From Ahaetulla prasina (lineage: Eukaryota; Chordata; Lepidosauria; Squamata; Colubridae), in assembly GCF_028640845.1 (NCBI RefSeq), contig NC_080546.1:20677020-20741019 (forward strand): DNA of 64,000 nt, in the 5' to 3' direction. Below, piece by piece: positions 11,390 through 22,062 of this stretch. Position 1 is the first letter of the stretch; each line of letters starts with the position of its first letter. The notes beneath the pieces were generated by a model. The model searched no databases and was not told the origin of the DNA. It saw only the letters and a list, made by a program, of their open reading frames with translations. Position numbers and translations under genes: made by a program.

Positions 11390-13250
11390 CTCTGAGAAAT
11401 CGTGCCAAAGAACTAGAGAGAAGCAAATGTTTGTACATTCCGAAACAGGAAAAAAAGAGAAACTACAGACTGGTCAGCTTGACATTAATACCATACAAGA
11501 GTCTACAAAAATTACTAAGCCATCATTTTGTGAGCATTTCGTAAAGAATGCACCCCTTATCAGGAGTCAGCAGTTGATCAATAAAAAGCAAATTTTGATA
11601 GAATGACCAAATTAAATGACCACAGGATGTAATGTGCCTTCACTTCAGTTATACATTTGTCAAATATCCCATGAAATTCTAATTAAAGAAGATGTCAAAA
11701 TGTGAATGCCGAGCTGGCTGAATAATCACGCCCCAAAAGTTTACATTAATATTGAAGAAGGTATCAAGTGCTGTATTGCAGGATTTAGTTCTAGGCCCTG
11801 CATTGTTCAACTTGTTACAAATCGTTTGGATAATGGCTTGGAAAATATTATCAGGTTTGCAGTTCGCTCAAAGAATAGGAAAAACAATGAATAGTTTTGA
11901 GGACACTACTAAGAATCAGAAGGGTTTTGACAAGCTGCAATTAATTTTGCAACCAGAAAAATTAATTGCAACGAAAACTGAGAGGTCCTTCATTTGGGTA
12001 GGACAAGTAAAAGCTGGGAGGCAATATATTAAGCACATATTTTATATGCGAAATTGTTTCAGTGGCTTGATAGATCAGAAGTGCAACACAAGCCAACAGT
12101 GTGAAATAAATCCCCATGCAAACCTTGAGGTGCACTCGGAGGCTTCAGTTAGTCCAGAATGCAGCAGCGCGGGTGATAGAGAGAGCTACGCGTAGCTCCC
12201 ATATAACACCGCTCCTGCGCAGACTGCACTGGCTACCTATGGCTTTCGAGTGCACTTTAAGGTTTTGGTCACTACCTTTAAAGCGCTCCATGGCTTAGGG
12301 CCTGGGTACTTACGGGACCGCCTGCTGTTACCGCATGCCTCCCACCGACCCGTACGCTCTCACAGAGAGGGACTTCTCAGGGTGCCGTCCGCCAAGCAAT
12401 GTCGGCTGGCGGCCCCCAGGGGAAGGTCCTTCTCTGTGGGGGCTCCCACACTCTGGAACGAGCTTCCCCCGGGTTTACGCCAAATACCTGACCTTCGGAC
12501 CTTCCGCCGCGAACTGAAGACACATCTTTTCATTCGCGCGGGGCTGGCTTAAATTTTATTGATTTTAAATTATCTATTATTAATTTTAATGGGGTTTTAG
12601 TTTTATATATTTTAAAGTTTTTTAGGCCAATTATAAAAAGTTTTTTAATTTGTATTTTAAATTGTATATTGTATTGTTTGTTTTTATTTTTGGCTGTACA
12701 CCACCCTGAGTCCTTCGGGAGAAGGGCGGTATAAAAATCGAATAAATAAATAAATAAATAAAAATAAAACCTAAACTGCATGAACCGAAATGCAGTATTG
12801 ATATAAACAGAAATCATTGTTTTCTAGCCTTCTGCATTGATCAGCTCACACTTGGAATATTGTGTCTGGTAAGTGCATACATCAATAACAAATTGTAGTT
12901 GCTGGATATGTTTAATCTGGAGAAGAGATTATTGCAGTGTGATACAACAGCTGTCTTCATATGTCTGAAAGGCTGTCATGCAGAAGACAGTATATTTGGT
13001 TGGAGCTGTTCCAGGAAAAACAGCGAGTTTAAATTATAAAGAAGTAGGTATCTATTGGAAATCAGAAAGAATGTCTTAACAGAACTGTTTAGCAATGGAA
13101 CAAAGTGTTTTAGTAGATGGTGGTGTATGATTCACCAAGAGCTAAGCAGAGGATTAATGGTAATCTCTTAGTAGTAGCTTCTTGTATTGCAATGTTCTTG
13201 TGCTGTATGGAAGAATTATTTCCCAAATCCCTTCTACCCTGATGTTCTAC
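11390..13250 (+). pseudogene. Old CR1 LINE, split by an L2
   Basis: Before 12124 the degenerate translation keeps CR1 RT landmarks (NYRLVSL near 11465, then finger/palm-like text with many stops). After 12770 it resumes with the CR1 C-terminal part (LEYCVW near 12850, then IWRRDYCSVIQQLSSYV-like). Multiple stops and frameshifts indicate an old dead copy. The L2 at 12124-12770 was inserted later. Confidence 0.55.
12124..12770 (+). pseudogene. L2 LINE 3' end with C-terminal ORF
   Basis: The frames at 12116-12298 and 12250-12552 encode the L2 C-terminus: [31 protein letters not shown], then SVGAPTLWNELPPGLRQ and [16 protein letters not shown] with a proper stop. A small frameshift near 12250 separates the two frames. 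The 3' UTR has the CCTGAGTCCTTCGGGAGAAG hairpin region and an AATAAATAAATA tail. Truncated 5' of the palm. Confidence 0.85.
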
Positions 13251-13607
13251 GGTTCCAGCAATTCCAGAACAGTTCCCAGCTATGTTACAAATTCCAAACT
13301 GAGTCTTGAGGCAAATGTGCTGAATGTAAAAGTCAAAAAGTCAGTGTCTATTTTCAACTGTTAATTAAGGTTATCTTTCTTTCCTATTGGGCTAGCTAGC
13401 TCTTCTAATGTTGGAGAATGGATTCCTATCTTTATGGAAGTGATCACAGATGGCAAAATTAGCACTACTGGTTTCCTTTCTCTCTCTCTCTCTCTCTTTC
13501 TCCCTTCCTCCCTGGCTCTCCTGTTTACTCTTCCTGGGCTAGGAACAAACTATATCTTTTTTAAAACTTCAAACACTGAGCACAGACTGTCAAGCGAAAT
13601 TAAGAAC
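13251..13607. other. No recognised feature except a TC tract
   Basis: (TC)n at about 13478-13500. Otherwise unassigned. Confidence 0.4.
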
Positions 13608-13850
13608 ATAGGTGTAGTTTTCTTCTTGGTGGTTCCTTGATTAGGGTATTGTTTTCTGTCTGACTTCTGTAGACAATCAAGCAGAAAACAACATCCTAAT
13701 CAACAATCAAGGAGAAAACCACACTCCCACTAACACTGCAGGGCAAGCTATATATATAAATGGTAACAAACCCTACATTCACTAGTCATGAATGTAATCA
13801 GGTTATGAAACACCTTTGAGCAAACAGTTAATCAATCAGAATAGACATTG
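13608..13850 (+). mobile_element. Penelope-like LTR copy, degraded
   Basis: The order of blocks matches 16295-16800. First comes a fold-back pair built on TTGATTAGGGTATTGTTTTC, then AAGGAGAAAACCACACTC, then a TATA-like TATATATAAATGG. At the place where 16799 has a hammerhead core, this copy reads CACTAGTCATGAATG and ATGAAACA, a decayed core at best. Confidence 0.45.
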
Positions 13851-13854
13851 GAAG

Positions 13855-14445
13855 AGACATTGTAGGTCTTCTATCCAACCTCTTCCTCAAACAGAAGATC
13901 CTATACCATTTCAGATAAGTGACTGTCCGGTCTCTTCTTAAAAACCTCCAGTGTTGAAGTACCCACAACATCTGAAGGCAAACTGTTCCACTGATTAATT
14001 GTCCTCACGGTAAGTAAGTTTGTCCTTAATTCCAGGTTGCTTCTTTTCTTGATTAGTTTCCATTCATTATTTTTTGTCCTGCACTCTGGTGCTTTGGAAA
14101 ATAAATTGATCCCCTTCTCTTTGTGGCAGCCTCTCAAATACTGCTATCATGTCCCCTCTAATCCTTCTTTTCTCTAGACTAGCCAAACCCAAATCCAGCA
14201 ACTATTCTTCACATCTTTTAGTCTCCAGGCCTTTAATCATCGTACTTTCTCTTCTTTTCACTTTTCCCAATATTTCGACACCTTTTTTATAATGTAAACT
14301 GGATTCAGTATTCCAGGTGTGGCCTTACTAAGGCTTTATAAAGCGTTACTAATACTTTATATAATTTTGATTCTATGCCTCTGTTTATACAACCAAAGAT
14401 TGTATTGGTTTTTTTGGCTGCTCCTGCACACTGCTGACTCATGTC
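13855..14445 (-). pseudogene. CR1 LINE 3' part, minus strand
   Basis: The minus-strand frame 13901-14137 reads the CR1 C-terminus: RGCHKEKGINLFSKAPE, LRTNLLTVRTINQWNSLPS, VFKKRPDSHLSEM. Upstream (higher coordinates) the homology continues through the thumb region to about 14445 with stops. 5'-truncated and inactive. Confidence 0.8.
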
Positions 14446-14596
14446 AAACAAACAACCTCAGAGTACTCAGGAATTCCACGACATCATCAGAGCTAATGAA
14501 TGTTTGCTCCTTGGTCATATCCAGAGGAACATGAAAACAGTTCAAGTCTCTGCTATTATATTCTACCAAGTGGCCTTGTTCTTGGGATGGAGGCTG

Positions 14597-14870
14597 ATAT
14601 TATCCTTCTGGTGGTACAGAAAATAAGGACCAGTTTGGTATAGCGGTTAAGATGGTAGTCTAGATACCAGGAGACTGTGAGTTCTAGTCCCACCTTAGGC
14701 ATGAAAGCCTATTGAGTGACCTTGGTCCTGTCCTGCTCTCTGTCAGCTCCTCTCCTCATAAGGTTGTTATTTTGAGGAAAATTGGAGGAGGAAGTAATGT
14801 TATGTATGTTTGCCACCTTTTATTTATAAAAATAATAAAGGAGGGATAAACAAATCTATAAAATAAAATA
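14597..14870 (+). mobile_element. Sauria-type SINE
   Basis: The tRNA-like head CCAGTTTGGTATAGCGGTTA and B-box-like GTTCTAGTCCC are followed by the body CCTTAGGCATGAAAGCC…TGACCTTGG and an AAAATAAAATAAAAT tail. Thirty-odd bases before the head (from about 14597) are shared with the copy at 60285. Confidence 0.75.
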
Positions 14871-15146
14871 AAATATTGTCCAAAGAATGAAGGGAGAACA
14901 AAACTTACATTTCTCAATCTCCCCCCTCCTCCACCTTTCCTCAACTGTATTTTTATTTACTCCTTCATAGGTTGCTTGGAATTTCTTCCACCTGTCTAGA
15001 CCATCAGTCACTCCATTAGTCACTAAAGCTGTTTGCCTTCTAATATGCTTCTTGCTGGGACAAATCATTTCTCCACAGAAATTTACATCAGAGAAAATGA
15101 AAGCATCAATAAAGTAAACACAAAACCTGTGATATAAAGCTGGCAA
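14871..15146 (-). other. Unassigned minus-strand frame ending near a splice-donor-like GTAAGT
   Basis: The minus-strand frame 14856-15146 (96 codons) has no repeat-family signature. A GTAAGT (plus ACTTAC, 14903-14908) lies at a plausible exon end. No acceptor with a convincing polypyrimidine tract was found and the product is not recognised. Treated as an unlikely exon candidate. Confidence 0.12.
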
Positions 15147-16294
15147 AAGGCTTCTGTTTCTGTTATGTTTCTTTCTTTCTTTTTGGTCCCCCCTTTGTGT
15201 GTATGTGTATGTGTGAATACGTCTGTAGCTAAATTCAAAGGAGTGAAAAATCTATATATGTATAAAATATTTATGGTCTGATAGGAATACATATATACAG
15301 CAGAGATTTGAGACAGCTGTTCAACCTTGTAAGATCAATGGGACTATAAAGTGAGGATCTTTCATGGCTTCCTTTTAAATGCATTTTAGAAATGGGAACT
15401 GAATAAATGCAAATATTCAAATGAACTTGAGGGTGGGGAGAAAGGTAAGGTTATATATTATCATTCTGTCACCAAAGTATTCTGAAAATAAAAAAGAATT
15501 AAAGGCAGAATACTCATAAATCGGATTAACTTCCCTATATACCTGACAGAAATTCCCAGTTTCTTAACACCATGGAATCGTAACTGGTCAGATTAAATTG
15601 GTATGCAGAACTTGAGATGAAGTCTAAATTAGATTATATTGCCTATATCTAAAAATGAATGAATGCAAGGTGTGAAAGAGAACATAATTCTCTGTACATA
15701 CTTTCTTTTTCATTCATGAAACCTGGGGGGAAAATAAAACTGGAATACTTGCTGTGTACTTTTTCAGAACAAGTAGGATATGCAACGTCTTCAGCTAATT
15801 AAATTCCCAAGCAATGACTGTGGGAAAGTAAGGACAATTAACTCTACTGAGAAATTTAAGAATTCAGATGCAACCCCTTCTTGTTTCCACTTTTTTTAGT
15901 TTTGGAAAAAATATATATTTTACATTGCATTTTCATACTAGCCCATCTAAATTCATTCAATGCCAGCATGAGACAGTACTATGAAATACACCTTCCTTGA
16001 TCAAAATTTATATTCCCATCAAGCAAAAAGGAAATTAAAATGGAATAATTATTCACCTAAACATTTCACATCTTTGCATGCTCTTCTGTAATCAATTTTT
16101 TAGGAAGGTTTATGTCAAATTGTCCTCTAGTTAAGAGATGAGATTTTTCTGATTGAAGCTGGCATCTCTGTATGTGTGTTTGTTTATTTGTGTGTCTGTA
16201 TGGAGGGGGGGGGAGAGAAAGATGGTGTGTATCACACATTTATTTCCTTCTGAATGCCCTTTCCTGCCAAAAATCTCTTGTTGTGGGATGGAGG
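15147..16294. other. No recognised feature
   Basis: Low-complexity GT-rich patches (15199-15215, 16165-16215) in AT-rich unassigned DNA. Confidence 0.4.
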
Positions 16295-16466
16295 TGTGGT
16301 CTTCTTGATAATACCTTGATTAGGGTATTGTTTTCTCCTTGATTGTTTGTCTGCTTGGTTATTTATCTCCTTAGTAGTTTTTTTTTTTTGACTAGGATAT
16401 TGTTTTATCCTTGATTGGAATCAATACCCTAATCAAGGACGTATGAAGGAGAAAACCACACAACCA

Positions 16467-16735
16467 GGGGCCGGAATAGCTCAGGCTGTTAGAGCCTGTT
16501 ATTAGAACACAGTAGCTGCAATTACTGCAGGTTCAAGCCCGGCCCAAGGTTGACTCAGCCTTCCATCCTTTATAAGGTAGGTAAAATGAGGACCCAGATT
16601 GTTGGGGGGGCAATAAGTTGACTTTGTAAAAAATATACAAATAGAATGAGACTATTGCCTTATACACTGTAAGCCGCCCTGAGTCTTCGGAGAAGGGCGG
16701 GATATAAATGTAAACAAAAAAAAAAACCAAAAAAA
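16467..16735 (+). mobile_element. tRNA-derived SINE with an L2-like 3' tail
   Basis: The head is GCCGGAATAGCTCAGGCTGT with B-box GGTTCAAGCC. The middle block (GACTCAGCCTTCCATCC, then AAAATGAGGACCCAGATTGT) is shared with the SINE family at 47223. The tail GCCGCCCTGAGTCTTCGGAG and AAGGGCGGGATATAAAT mirrors the L2 3' hairpin at 50938-50985. Full-length copies also lie at 38112 and 52500, both minus. Confidence 0.85.
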
Positions 16736-16798
16736 AAACAACCACCAGAACATCAAGGACAAGCTACTGTATATAAACAAGGACCACACTCTCTCGCA

Positions 16799-16832
16799 CT
16801 GATGATGTCACCTAGTTGGGTAATGAAATGTC
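16799..16832 (+). ncRNA. Hammerhead ribozyme-like core
   Basis: CTGATGA (16799-16805) precedes stem II (UCACC/GGUAA with one C-A mismatch caused by a T to C change) and GAAA (16825-16828). A TGTC cleavage triplet region ends at 16832, and stem I's 3' strand begins TGTAAGAGAAC. Sister copies suggest CGTC as the ancestral cleavage-side sequence, consistent with CpG decay. Stem III would be only one or two pairs, so activity would need dimerisation. Confidence 0.5.
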
Positions 16833-17120
16833 TGTAAGAGAACAACCAAGCTCAGAGATAACAAGGAGTTAAACCCTGAGCTACATATATTCTCTTCTAT
16901 TGATGTGCTGTATGTTGCTCAGAGTCTTCATAATATCAGGTAGCCTTGTAAATTTCATAATAAATAATAGAAGTGACCCATGTACTATGTCTTGTCAACA
17001 ACTGACATCCAATCTCTTAAGGAGCTTTATAAGTAAGGCACAGTCTTTAAATATCACTTTCTTCACTGTGATGATAATATATAGCTGGCCTTTACCAGTC
17101 TCAGAACCAAAGCAGGGTTA

Positions 17121-17227
17121 GTCTGTAGAGTTTCTCAGTCATCTAGATCATGATTGTCCTCAAGGTGCTTTTTTTCAAAACACCTTTGGGACAACCATGA
17201 CCTGGATGACTGAGAATCTCTACAGAC
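17121..17227. repeat. Long palindrome from two inverted Penelope-like LTR ends
   Basis: The arms are about 47 bp each, 17121-17167 and 17181-17227, starting GTCTGTAGAG and ending CTACAGAC, with several mismatches. The arm is the end of the unit that follows the hammerhead block at 17528, so two unit ends lie tail to tail. Confidence 0.6.
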
Positions 17228-17342
17228 TTTTAGCTATACCATTTGGGATGAACACCCTTTGAATGGTTTGGGAGTAGGAATGGATTTCCAGAGGAAAAAT
17301 TGTAGACTACAGGAACCAGGATCACTACTCAACAGTTTTGGT

Positions 17343-17415
17343 TTTTTTTATTTACATTTGTATCCCGCCCTTCTCCGAAGACTCAGGGTGGCTTACAGTG
17401 TATAAGGCAACAGTA
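17343..17415 (-). mobile_element. 3' tail of the L2-tailed SINE, fragment
   Basis: TATTTACATTTGTATCCCGC and CGAAGACTCAGGGTGGCTTA are the minus-strand 3' end of the SINE family seen at 16467. The rest of the SINE is missing. Confidence 0.8.
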
Positions 17416-17670
17416 CTGAGAACACAGATAAACCTCCAAGTGCTTCAACAACCCTCTAAAAGGATGCAAATGACCAGCTGTCTGCAAAGAATATAAATCC
17501 TTCCATTTCCCCACTATCCCATCAGAGCTGAAGAAGCTTCTTGGATGAGAAGCGAAATGTCTTCAGAACAAAAAACAAGAAAATCCAGTTGCCTCCTGAA
17601 AAAGGACCCTTGGGACAAAGCAAGGATAGTTTTGGTTATGACTTGGATGAGAAACTTACCAGGACTGAAC
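17416..17670 (+). mobile_element. Penelope-like LTR, second family, with hammerhead-type core
   Basis: A GAATATAAATCC TATA-like box (17488-17499) lies about 30 bp before a well-preserved hammerhead core (17528-17561). The block AAGAAAATCCAGTTGCCTCC and a degraded unit end follow. The same unit appears as inverted pairs at 36323-36553 and 54053-54263. Confidence 0.55.
17528..17561 (+). ncRNA. Hammerhead ribozyme-like core, best preserved copy
   Basis: CTGAAGA (17528-17534) fits the CUGANGA consensus. Stem II is a perfect GCTTC/GAAGC pair (17536-17540 with 17549-17553). GAAA is at 17554-17557, and TGTC ends at the predicted cleavage position 17561. Everything the catalytic core needs is present except a normal stem III, which is minimal, as in dimer-forming hammerheads. 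A complementary stem I 5' strand is not obvious next to this copy. Confidence 0.55.
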
Positions 17671-18123
17671 ACTAGATTAGGAAGTTAGGACAATTTCAGG
17701 AGAGCCAAGGACAAAGCATATATCTACATTGCTGCCAGGAAAACTGCCACACAAAGTTGAGCTCAAGCTATTGAAAGCAACTTGCTCAAGCTGTTGTTTT
17801 CATTTGCTCACTGTCAATTTTAGCGCAAATGGACATGGCTTGTTGGTTTTCTTTTATATATTTTTAATCTCTTCTGGAGGTTTTTTCCCCCCCTTTCAGG
17901 CATAAAGAAGTGTTAGAATAGGAAGCCAAGAATTATTTATTTCGAAAAGTCTGCATATCTGAACTGGGAGGATATGCTCCTTGAAAATTCACTTCAAATG
18001 ACAGAAGCAAGAATGATGTAAAGCGCTTTTGAAGAAATAGCAGGACAGATAAATAATTTTAGATTTTATCATCATGAGGATGGAAGGTGTTTTTTTAGGA
18101 TGAACAACTTCCTTGGAACTATG
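17671..18123. other. No recognised feature
   Basis: Nothing assignable seen. Confidence 0.4.
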
Positions 18124-18131
18124 CACTATCC

Positions 18132-18450
18132 CCATGATGGCGAACCTATGGCACGCATGCCAGAGGTGTCACGAAGCGCCCTTTTGGTGGGCACACAAGC
18201 TGTCACCCCAGTTCAGCTCCGCCATGCATTCACACATGCCTCTTGCCAGCCAACTGTTCTTCGGGTCTCTGCCGTGCTTGTGCAGGAGCGGGCATGTGGG
18301 GGGCGCACATGTGTGCTCAGGAGTCGGGGGTATACAGGGGATGGGCCACATGTGGGAAGTGTATACACAGGGACTGTGTGCGCATTGCATTTTGGGGATT
18401 CGGTTGTGCGCGCTTTAGTTACTCTGTCTGGAAAAGGTTAACCACCATTG
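18132..18450. mobile_element. hAT MITE, 319 bp
   Basis: The left end CCATGATGGCGAACCTATGG and the inverse right end (…TTAACCACCATTG) are flanked by an 8-bp duplication with one mismatch (18124-18131 and 18451-18458). GC-rich interior with several chance reading frames but no transposase. Same family as the left end at 22063. Confidence 0.8.
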
Positions 18451-18458
18451 CACTATTC

Positions 18459-19290
18459 TCTTTACTTGGAGAAGAGTGTCATAATTTTGTAGAAAACAGC
18501 TATATATATTGAAGGAACAGATAAAAAAATAACACGTACGTCTGCATCAGTATACATATTTTGCTGGCCAACCCTTAGCTATCAATTGCATTTTAAAAAA
18601 TGAGAAAAGTAAATCCTTTCTGGATCCAATCCTTCATGACAGTTGTTGCTGCTTTCCTTTTATAGGAATCATTACAAAGCAGTGAATATAAGAGCTCAGC
18701 TTTCCTGGACCACCAACGCATTTTTCATCGTATGAAAATTAAATTAGTTTTTTTTCCCTGTTATTTATCATGGAAAGTTCTCAGGAGCCGTTCGCTTATC
18801 TCCCATTGTTCTCAAGACAGACCATAGTTAATGGCTTTCTAGATTGGCATGACATTTATCTTCCCTTCCAGCATAAGACATGGGAGCGGGAGAAAAAGTT
18901 CAAGAAAAGGAAGCTGATAAAATACAGAAAGAAAGTAGTTTGCTGTATTCAGATGTATCTGCAATAACCACTGCTTTAGCTTGAGATTTTTGAGAATCAG
19001 GTAACTAAATATTTCATGAACCGATCTTGGAGGCTACTAAATTGACCTTGATTAATCTGAACATCATACTGATATTTGTAAGCCAATAAAGGGATTTTTT
19101 AAGCCTCTGTGCATTAAGCTCAACTTCTAGTTATGACATGGAAATAGCTCTATTGTTTTCCTTGCAAGGACATGGAAGTAGTTTGGAACTAACCTCTTCC
19201 AGAATGTTTCTTGAAATCCCAACTCCAGAATTTCCTACAATTTTCTTCTGAGGTAGAGGTAATCTTTGACTTAGATCACTTCTGAGGTTG
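18459..19290. other. No recognised feature
   Basis: AT-rich, short chance frames only. Confidence 0.4.
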
Positions 19291-19291
19291 G

Positions 19292-19640
19292 TTAAATGTG
19301 AGCCGGATTGTTTGGGGCAATATGCTGATTTTGTAAACCATTTGGAGTGGGTTGTAAACAGAGGTGGCATTCAGCTGGTTTGGACCTGTTCAGGCGAACC
19401 GGTAGTAGCGAAACCCACTACTCTGGAAACCCAGCACTATGCCGTCGTATGTAGCCACATTTTCAAGCCATGTGCATGCATTGAAGCCACGTGTGTGAGC
19501 AAAGCGCATGTGCGGAAGGCCGTGCTTGCTCACATTTTCGATGCTGGGCGAACTGGTAGGTAAATTAAATGAATCCCACCTCTGGTTGTAAAGCACTGTG
19601 AAGAGGTATATAAGTCTAAGTGTTATTGCTATTGCTATTG
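19292..19640 (+). mobile_element. tRNA-SINE 3' half, split by a hAT MITE
   Basis: Before the MITE there is GGGGCAATATGCTGATTTTG. After it comes AAGCACTGTGAAGAGGTATA and TAAGTCTAAGTG, ending TATTGCTATTGC. Together they give the 3' half of the SINE family at 26437 and 47223. Confidence 0.8.
19359..19584. mobile_element. hAT MITE, 226 bp
   Basis: CAGAGGTGGCATTCAGC and …GAATCCCACCTCTG ends with a perfect 8-bp duplication GTTGTAAA (19351-19358 and 19585-19592), inserted into a SINE tail. Confidence 0.92.
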
Positions 19641-19644
19641 CACT

Positions 19645-20480
19645 GAGCAAATCTAATGTACTCCAATTGAGCTGATGTGGATAGTTGAACATCCTGTTAT
19701 AAAAAGCTCTGCATTGAAATAGCCCAGTGTGGACTCAATTTATTTGTCTAAACTTCTGAACTTTGGCTTAACTTTCAGTTGTCATCTCTGCTTAATCCTT
19801 TGCACATAAAAATGGTGACTTTATTATTCAGAATTCTTTTATTCTTCTTCTGGTATCCCTGCTGAAATTGTGTCATTTTTCCCGGCCTTGATTTATCATA
19901 TTATTTTTAAAAAGGACTGGACATTATGCACATTATAAAAATTAGCACATTGTGAAAATTCAACTGCCATTGCTTCAAATGATCTAATTGACCATGTTGT
20001 CTAAATTTAGACCTTGAGAATCTTATAGAATATTTCAGATGATTTTTCATAGTTATTAAATGCATGCGAGGAGAATTGTAATTCCGTGCATATTCAGAGA
20101 AAGAAAAAAGAATTGATTTTGCTATAGAACGCAGGTTTCGCAGGAAAGCTTTAAAAAGGAATAATATATATACTGCAAAATTCTATAATGAAGTAGTCAG
20201 CCAATGCAGGGGGTGGGGGAAAATAATTAAATCACAAAAGATTCTTATAGCCAAAGAGGTATCCAAGCTCTTCTGGGCCAGTGCTCAATTATAGTCAAAC
20301 ATAATTAAATTATGTCACAGGTGCAAATCAACTCATGCTTAGTGTGCCCTCTTTAAAAAGTTAGTCTCTTTCATCTGTACAGAATAAAAACATTGCTGGA
20401 GTTCCATATCATCATGTACAGTACTAGTTTTTCCTACTTGAGATCTATATTCTTGTATTTTCTGTTATGGATTTCACCAG
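19645..20480. other. No recognised feature
   Basis: AT-rich unassigned DNA. Confidence 0.4.
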
Positions 20481-20728
20481 TAGAGGCTAAACCAATTTCA
20501 TTGCATGCATGATGTACTGTACAATGACAATAAAGGCTATTAATATTATTATTATATTTTATTTACACAAAATGACAGTATACACAGCAAACGAGATAAT
20601 TATGCTGGATTTTGTATCACAGATCACTAGTCGAACACTTCCCAAGCGTTTAGGACTGCGTGATGTATTGGCAAATTATGCGAGCAGATCCCAGTAAGGT
20701 GGGATCTGCTCGCATAATTCGCCGATAC
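20481..20728 (-). mobile_element. LINE 3' UTR-like sequence ending in a fold-back
   Basis: On the minus strand the sequence looks like a LINE 3' UTR ending in an AAATAAAATATAATAAT tail (plus 20540-20570). A 28-nt inverted repeat with few mismatches (20666-20693 and 20700-20727) folds its inner end back on itself. It may belong to the REL-endonuclease LINE next to it; that link is inferred. 20481-20545 resembles 27690-27750 (ACAATGACAATAAAGG-type end). Confidence 0.4.
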
Positions 20729-20900
20729 TAATATATTATAATAATATATTATAATAATTATATATTATTATAATATATTAGTATAATATAAATATAATAT
20801 AATAATACAATAATTATAATATAAATATATTATATTATATAATATAAATATAGTATAATATAATGAATAGTATAATATATAATATATATAATAGATAATA

Positions 20901-20946
<46 letters not shown>
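20729..20946. repeat. AT-rich tract and (ATT)n microsatellite
   Basis: Irregular TATAAT/ATATTA repeats to about 20895, then about 15 ATT units. It probably grew from the tail of the minus-strand LINE to its right. Confidence 0.9.
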
Positions 20947-20950
<4 letters not shown>

Positions 20951-21355
20951 TTATTATTATTATTTACTTTATTCATTAAACATGAAACTCAGTCAACTGA
21001 ACATTCAAAAATGCATCACAAATACTGGTGCTAGTGGTTGATAAGGGTTGCTGCCAGCGTCCTAGGTATCAACCTTCTTAAGATGTACGATGTTCCAAGT
21101 AGCACAGTTTTTTGCAGTTCTGCTGGTGTTATTGCAGGAAGCTATAATTTCTTAATGTATCTTATAAAATTCTTGGACATGGTACCAAGTGCCCCAATGA
21201 CAATGGGTAAATATTTCATGTTTCATCTATAGCCATGTAGTTTCGATGGCCATATCTTTCATGATTTTTTCCAGTTCTTTTTCTTCGACTCTGGCATCTC
21301 CTGGTACCGCAATATCAATAAATTGTACATTTCAGTATTATTATTATTATTATTT
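20947..21355 (-). pseudogene. REL-endonuclease LINE (R4/Rex6-like), 3' end
   Basis: The minus-strand translation reads VQFIDIAVPGDARVEEKELEK, then PIVIGALGTMSKNF, LQKTVLLGTSYILRRL, and a 3' UTR. The DIA-PGD block and the IGALG-S…LLGT-ILR block are the C-terminal restriction-like endonuclease region of R2/R4-type LINEs, which nick target DNA for reverse transcription. Only the last part remains and it carries stops. Clade R4/Rex6 is inferred from memory of family motifs. Confidence 0.65.
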
Positions 21356-21540
21356 GCAAAAAAGAAAGAAGTATTTGTCCTATGTAAACTAAACAATACT
21401 GTTGATAAGCAATGGGTTTGGATTATAAAGGTATTTTAGAGGCACTGGGTTGTTAATATATCAATAGCTAAGTTCCCGTTTATTTTGTGTGTTCCTAGTG
21501 AGAAGGATCAAATACAAATGACAGTCTATAAAATGTAATT
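21264..21540. repeat. Local duplication, copy 1 of 2
   Basis: 277 bp matching 22482-22758 without gaps; I count 5 differences (about 98% identity). It covers the start of the REL-endonuclease LINE fragment, an (ATT)n tract and about 185 bp of sequence with no repeat signature, so it is a duplicated segment, not two insertions. Confidence 0.9.
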
Positions 21541-22062
21541 CACTATCTTGCCTTTTGTCTTCAGAAACCATCCATCATTTCTATCTCATCTTCACAGCTT
21601 TCTTTGTGATTTCCAATACTATGTATTAACATCCTTCCTGAAATGTTGCATTGAATTTCATAGAATGCCTTATTGAGACTTGGGGGAAAAGTGCAAAGAA
21701 GAGTAACTAAGATAATTAAAGACCCTAGAGGCTAAAACATATGAAGAACAGTTGCAGGATTTGGATTTGGCTGGTCTAGGGAAAAGCAGGACAAGGGGGG
21801 ACAAGATATTAGTATTCCAGTATTTGAAAGGTTGCCGCAAAGAAGAGGGGGTCAACTTATTTTCCAAAGCATCAGAGGGCAGGACAAGAAACAATGGATG
21901 GAAGCTAATTAAGGAGAAATGCAACCTGGAATTAAGGAGAAACTTCCTAACAATGAGGACAATTAATCAGTGGAACAGCTTGCCTTCAGAAGTTGTGGAT
22001 GCTTCATCACTGGAAGTTTTTAACAAGAGACCGGACAGCCACTTGTCTGAAATGGTATAGGG

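Larger units (their letters stand above)
16295..16910 (+). mobile_element. Penelope-like LTR copy with TATA-like box and hammerhead-type core, split by a SINE
   Basis: Fold-back blocks (ACCTTGATTAGGGTATTG near 16312 and its inverse near 16419) are followed by AGGAGAAAACCACAC. A SINE interrupts (16467-16735). After it come AAGCTACTGTATATAAACAA, a hammerhead-type core (16799-16832), and the same 3' block as 609-688, ending near 16905. A TATA-like box about 30 bp upstream of the ribozyme core recalls a promoter-plus-processing module. Element class is inferred. Confidence 0.55.

Noticed and set aside
18100..18512. Four overlapping frames of 73-113 codons
   Set aside because: All fall in or across a GC-rich hAT MITE with an 8-bp duplication; no domain recognisable.
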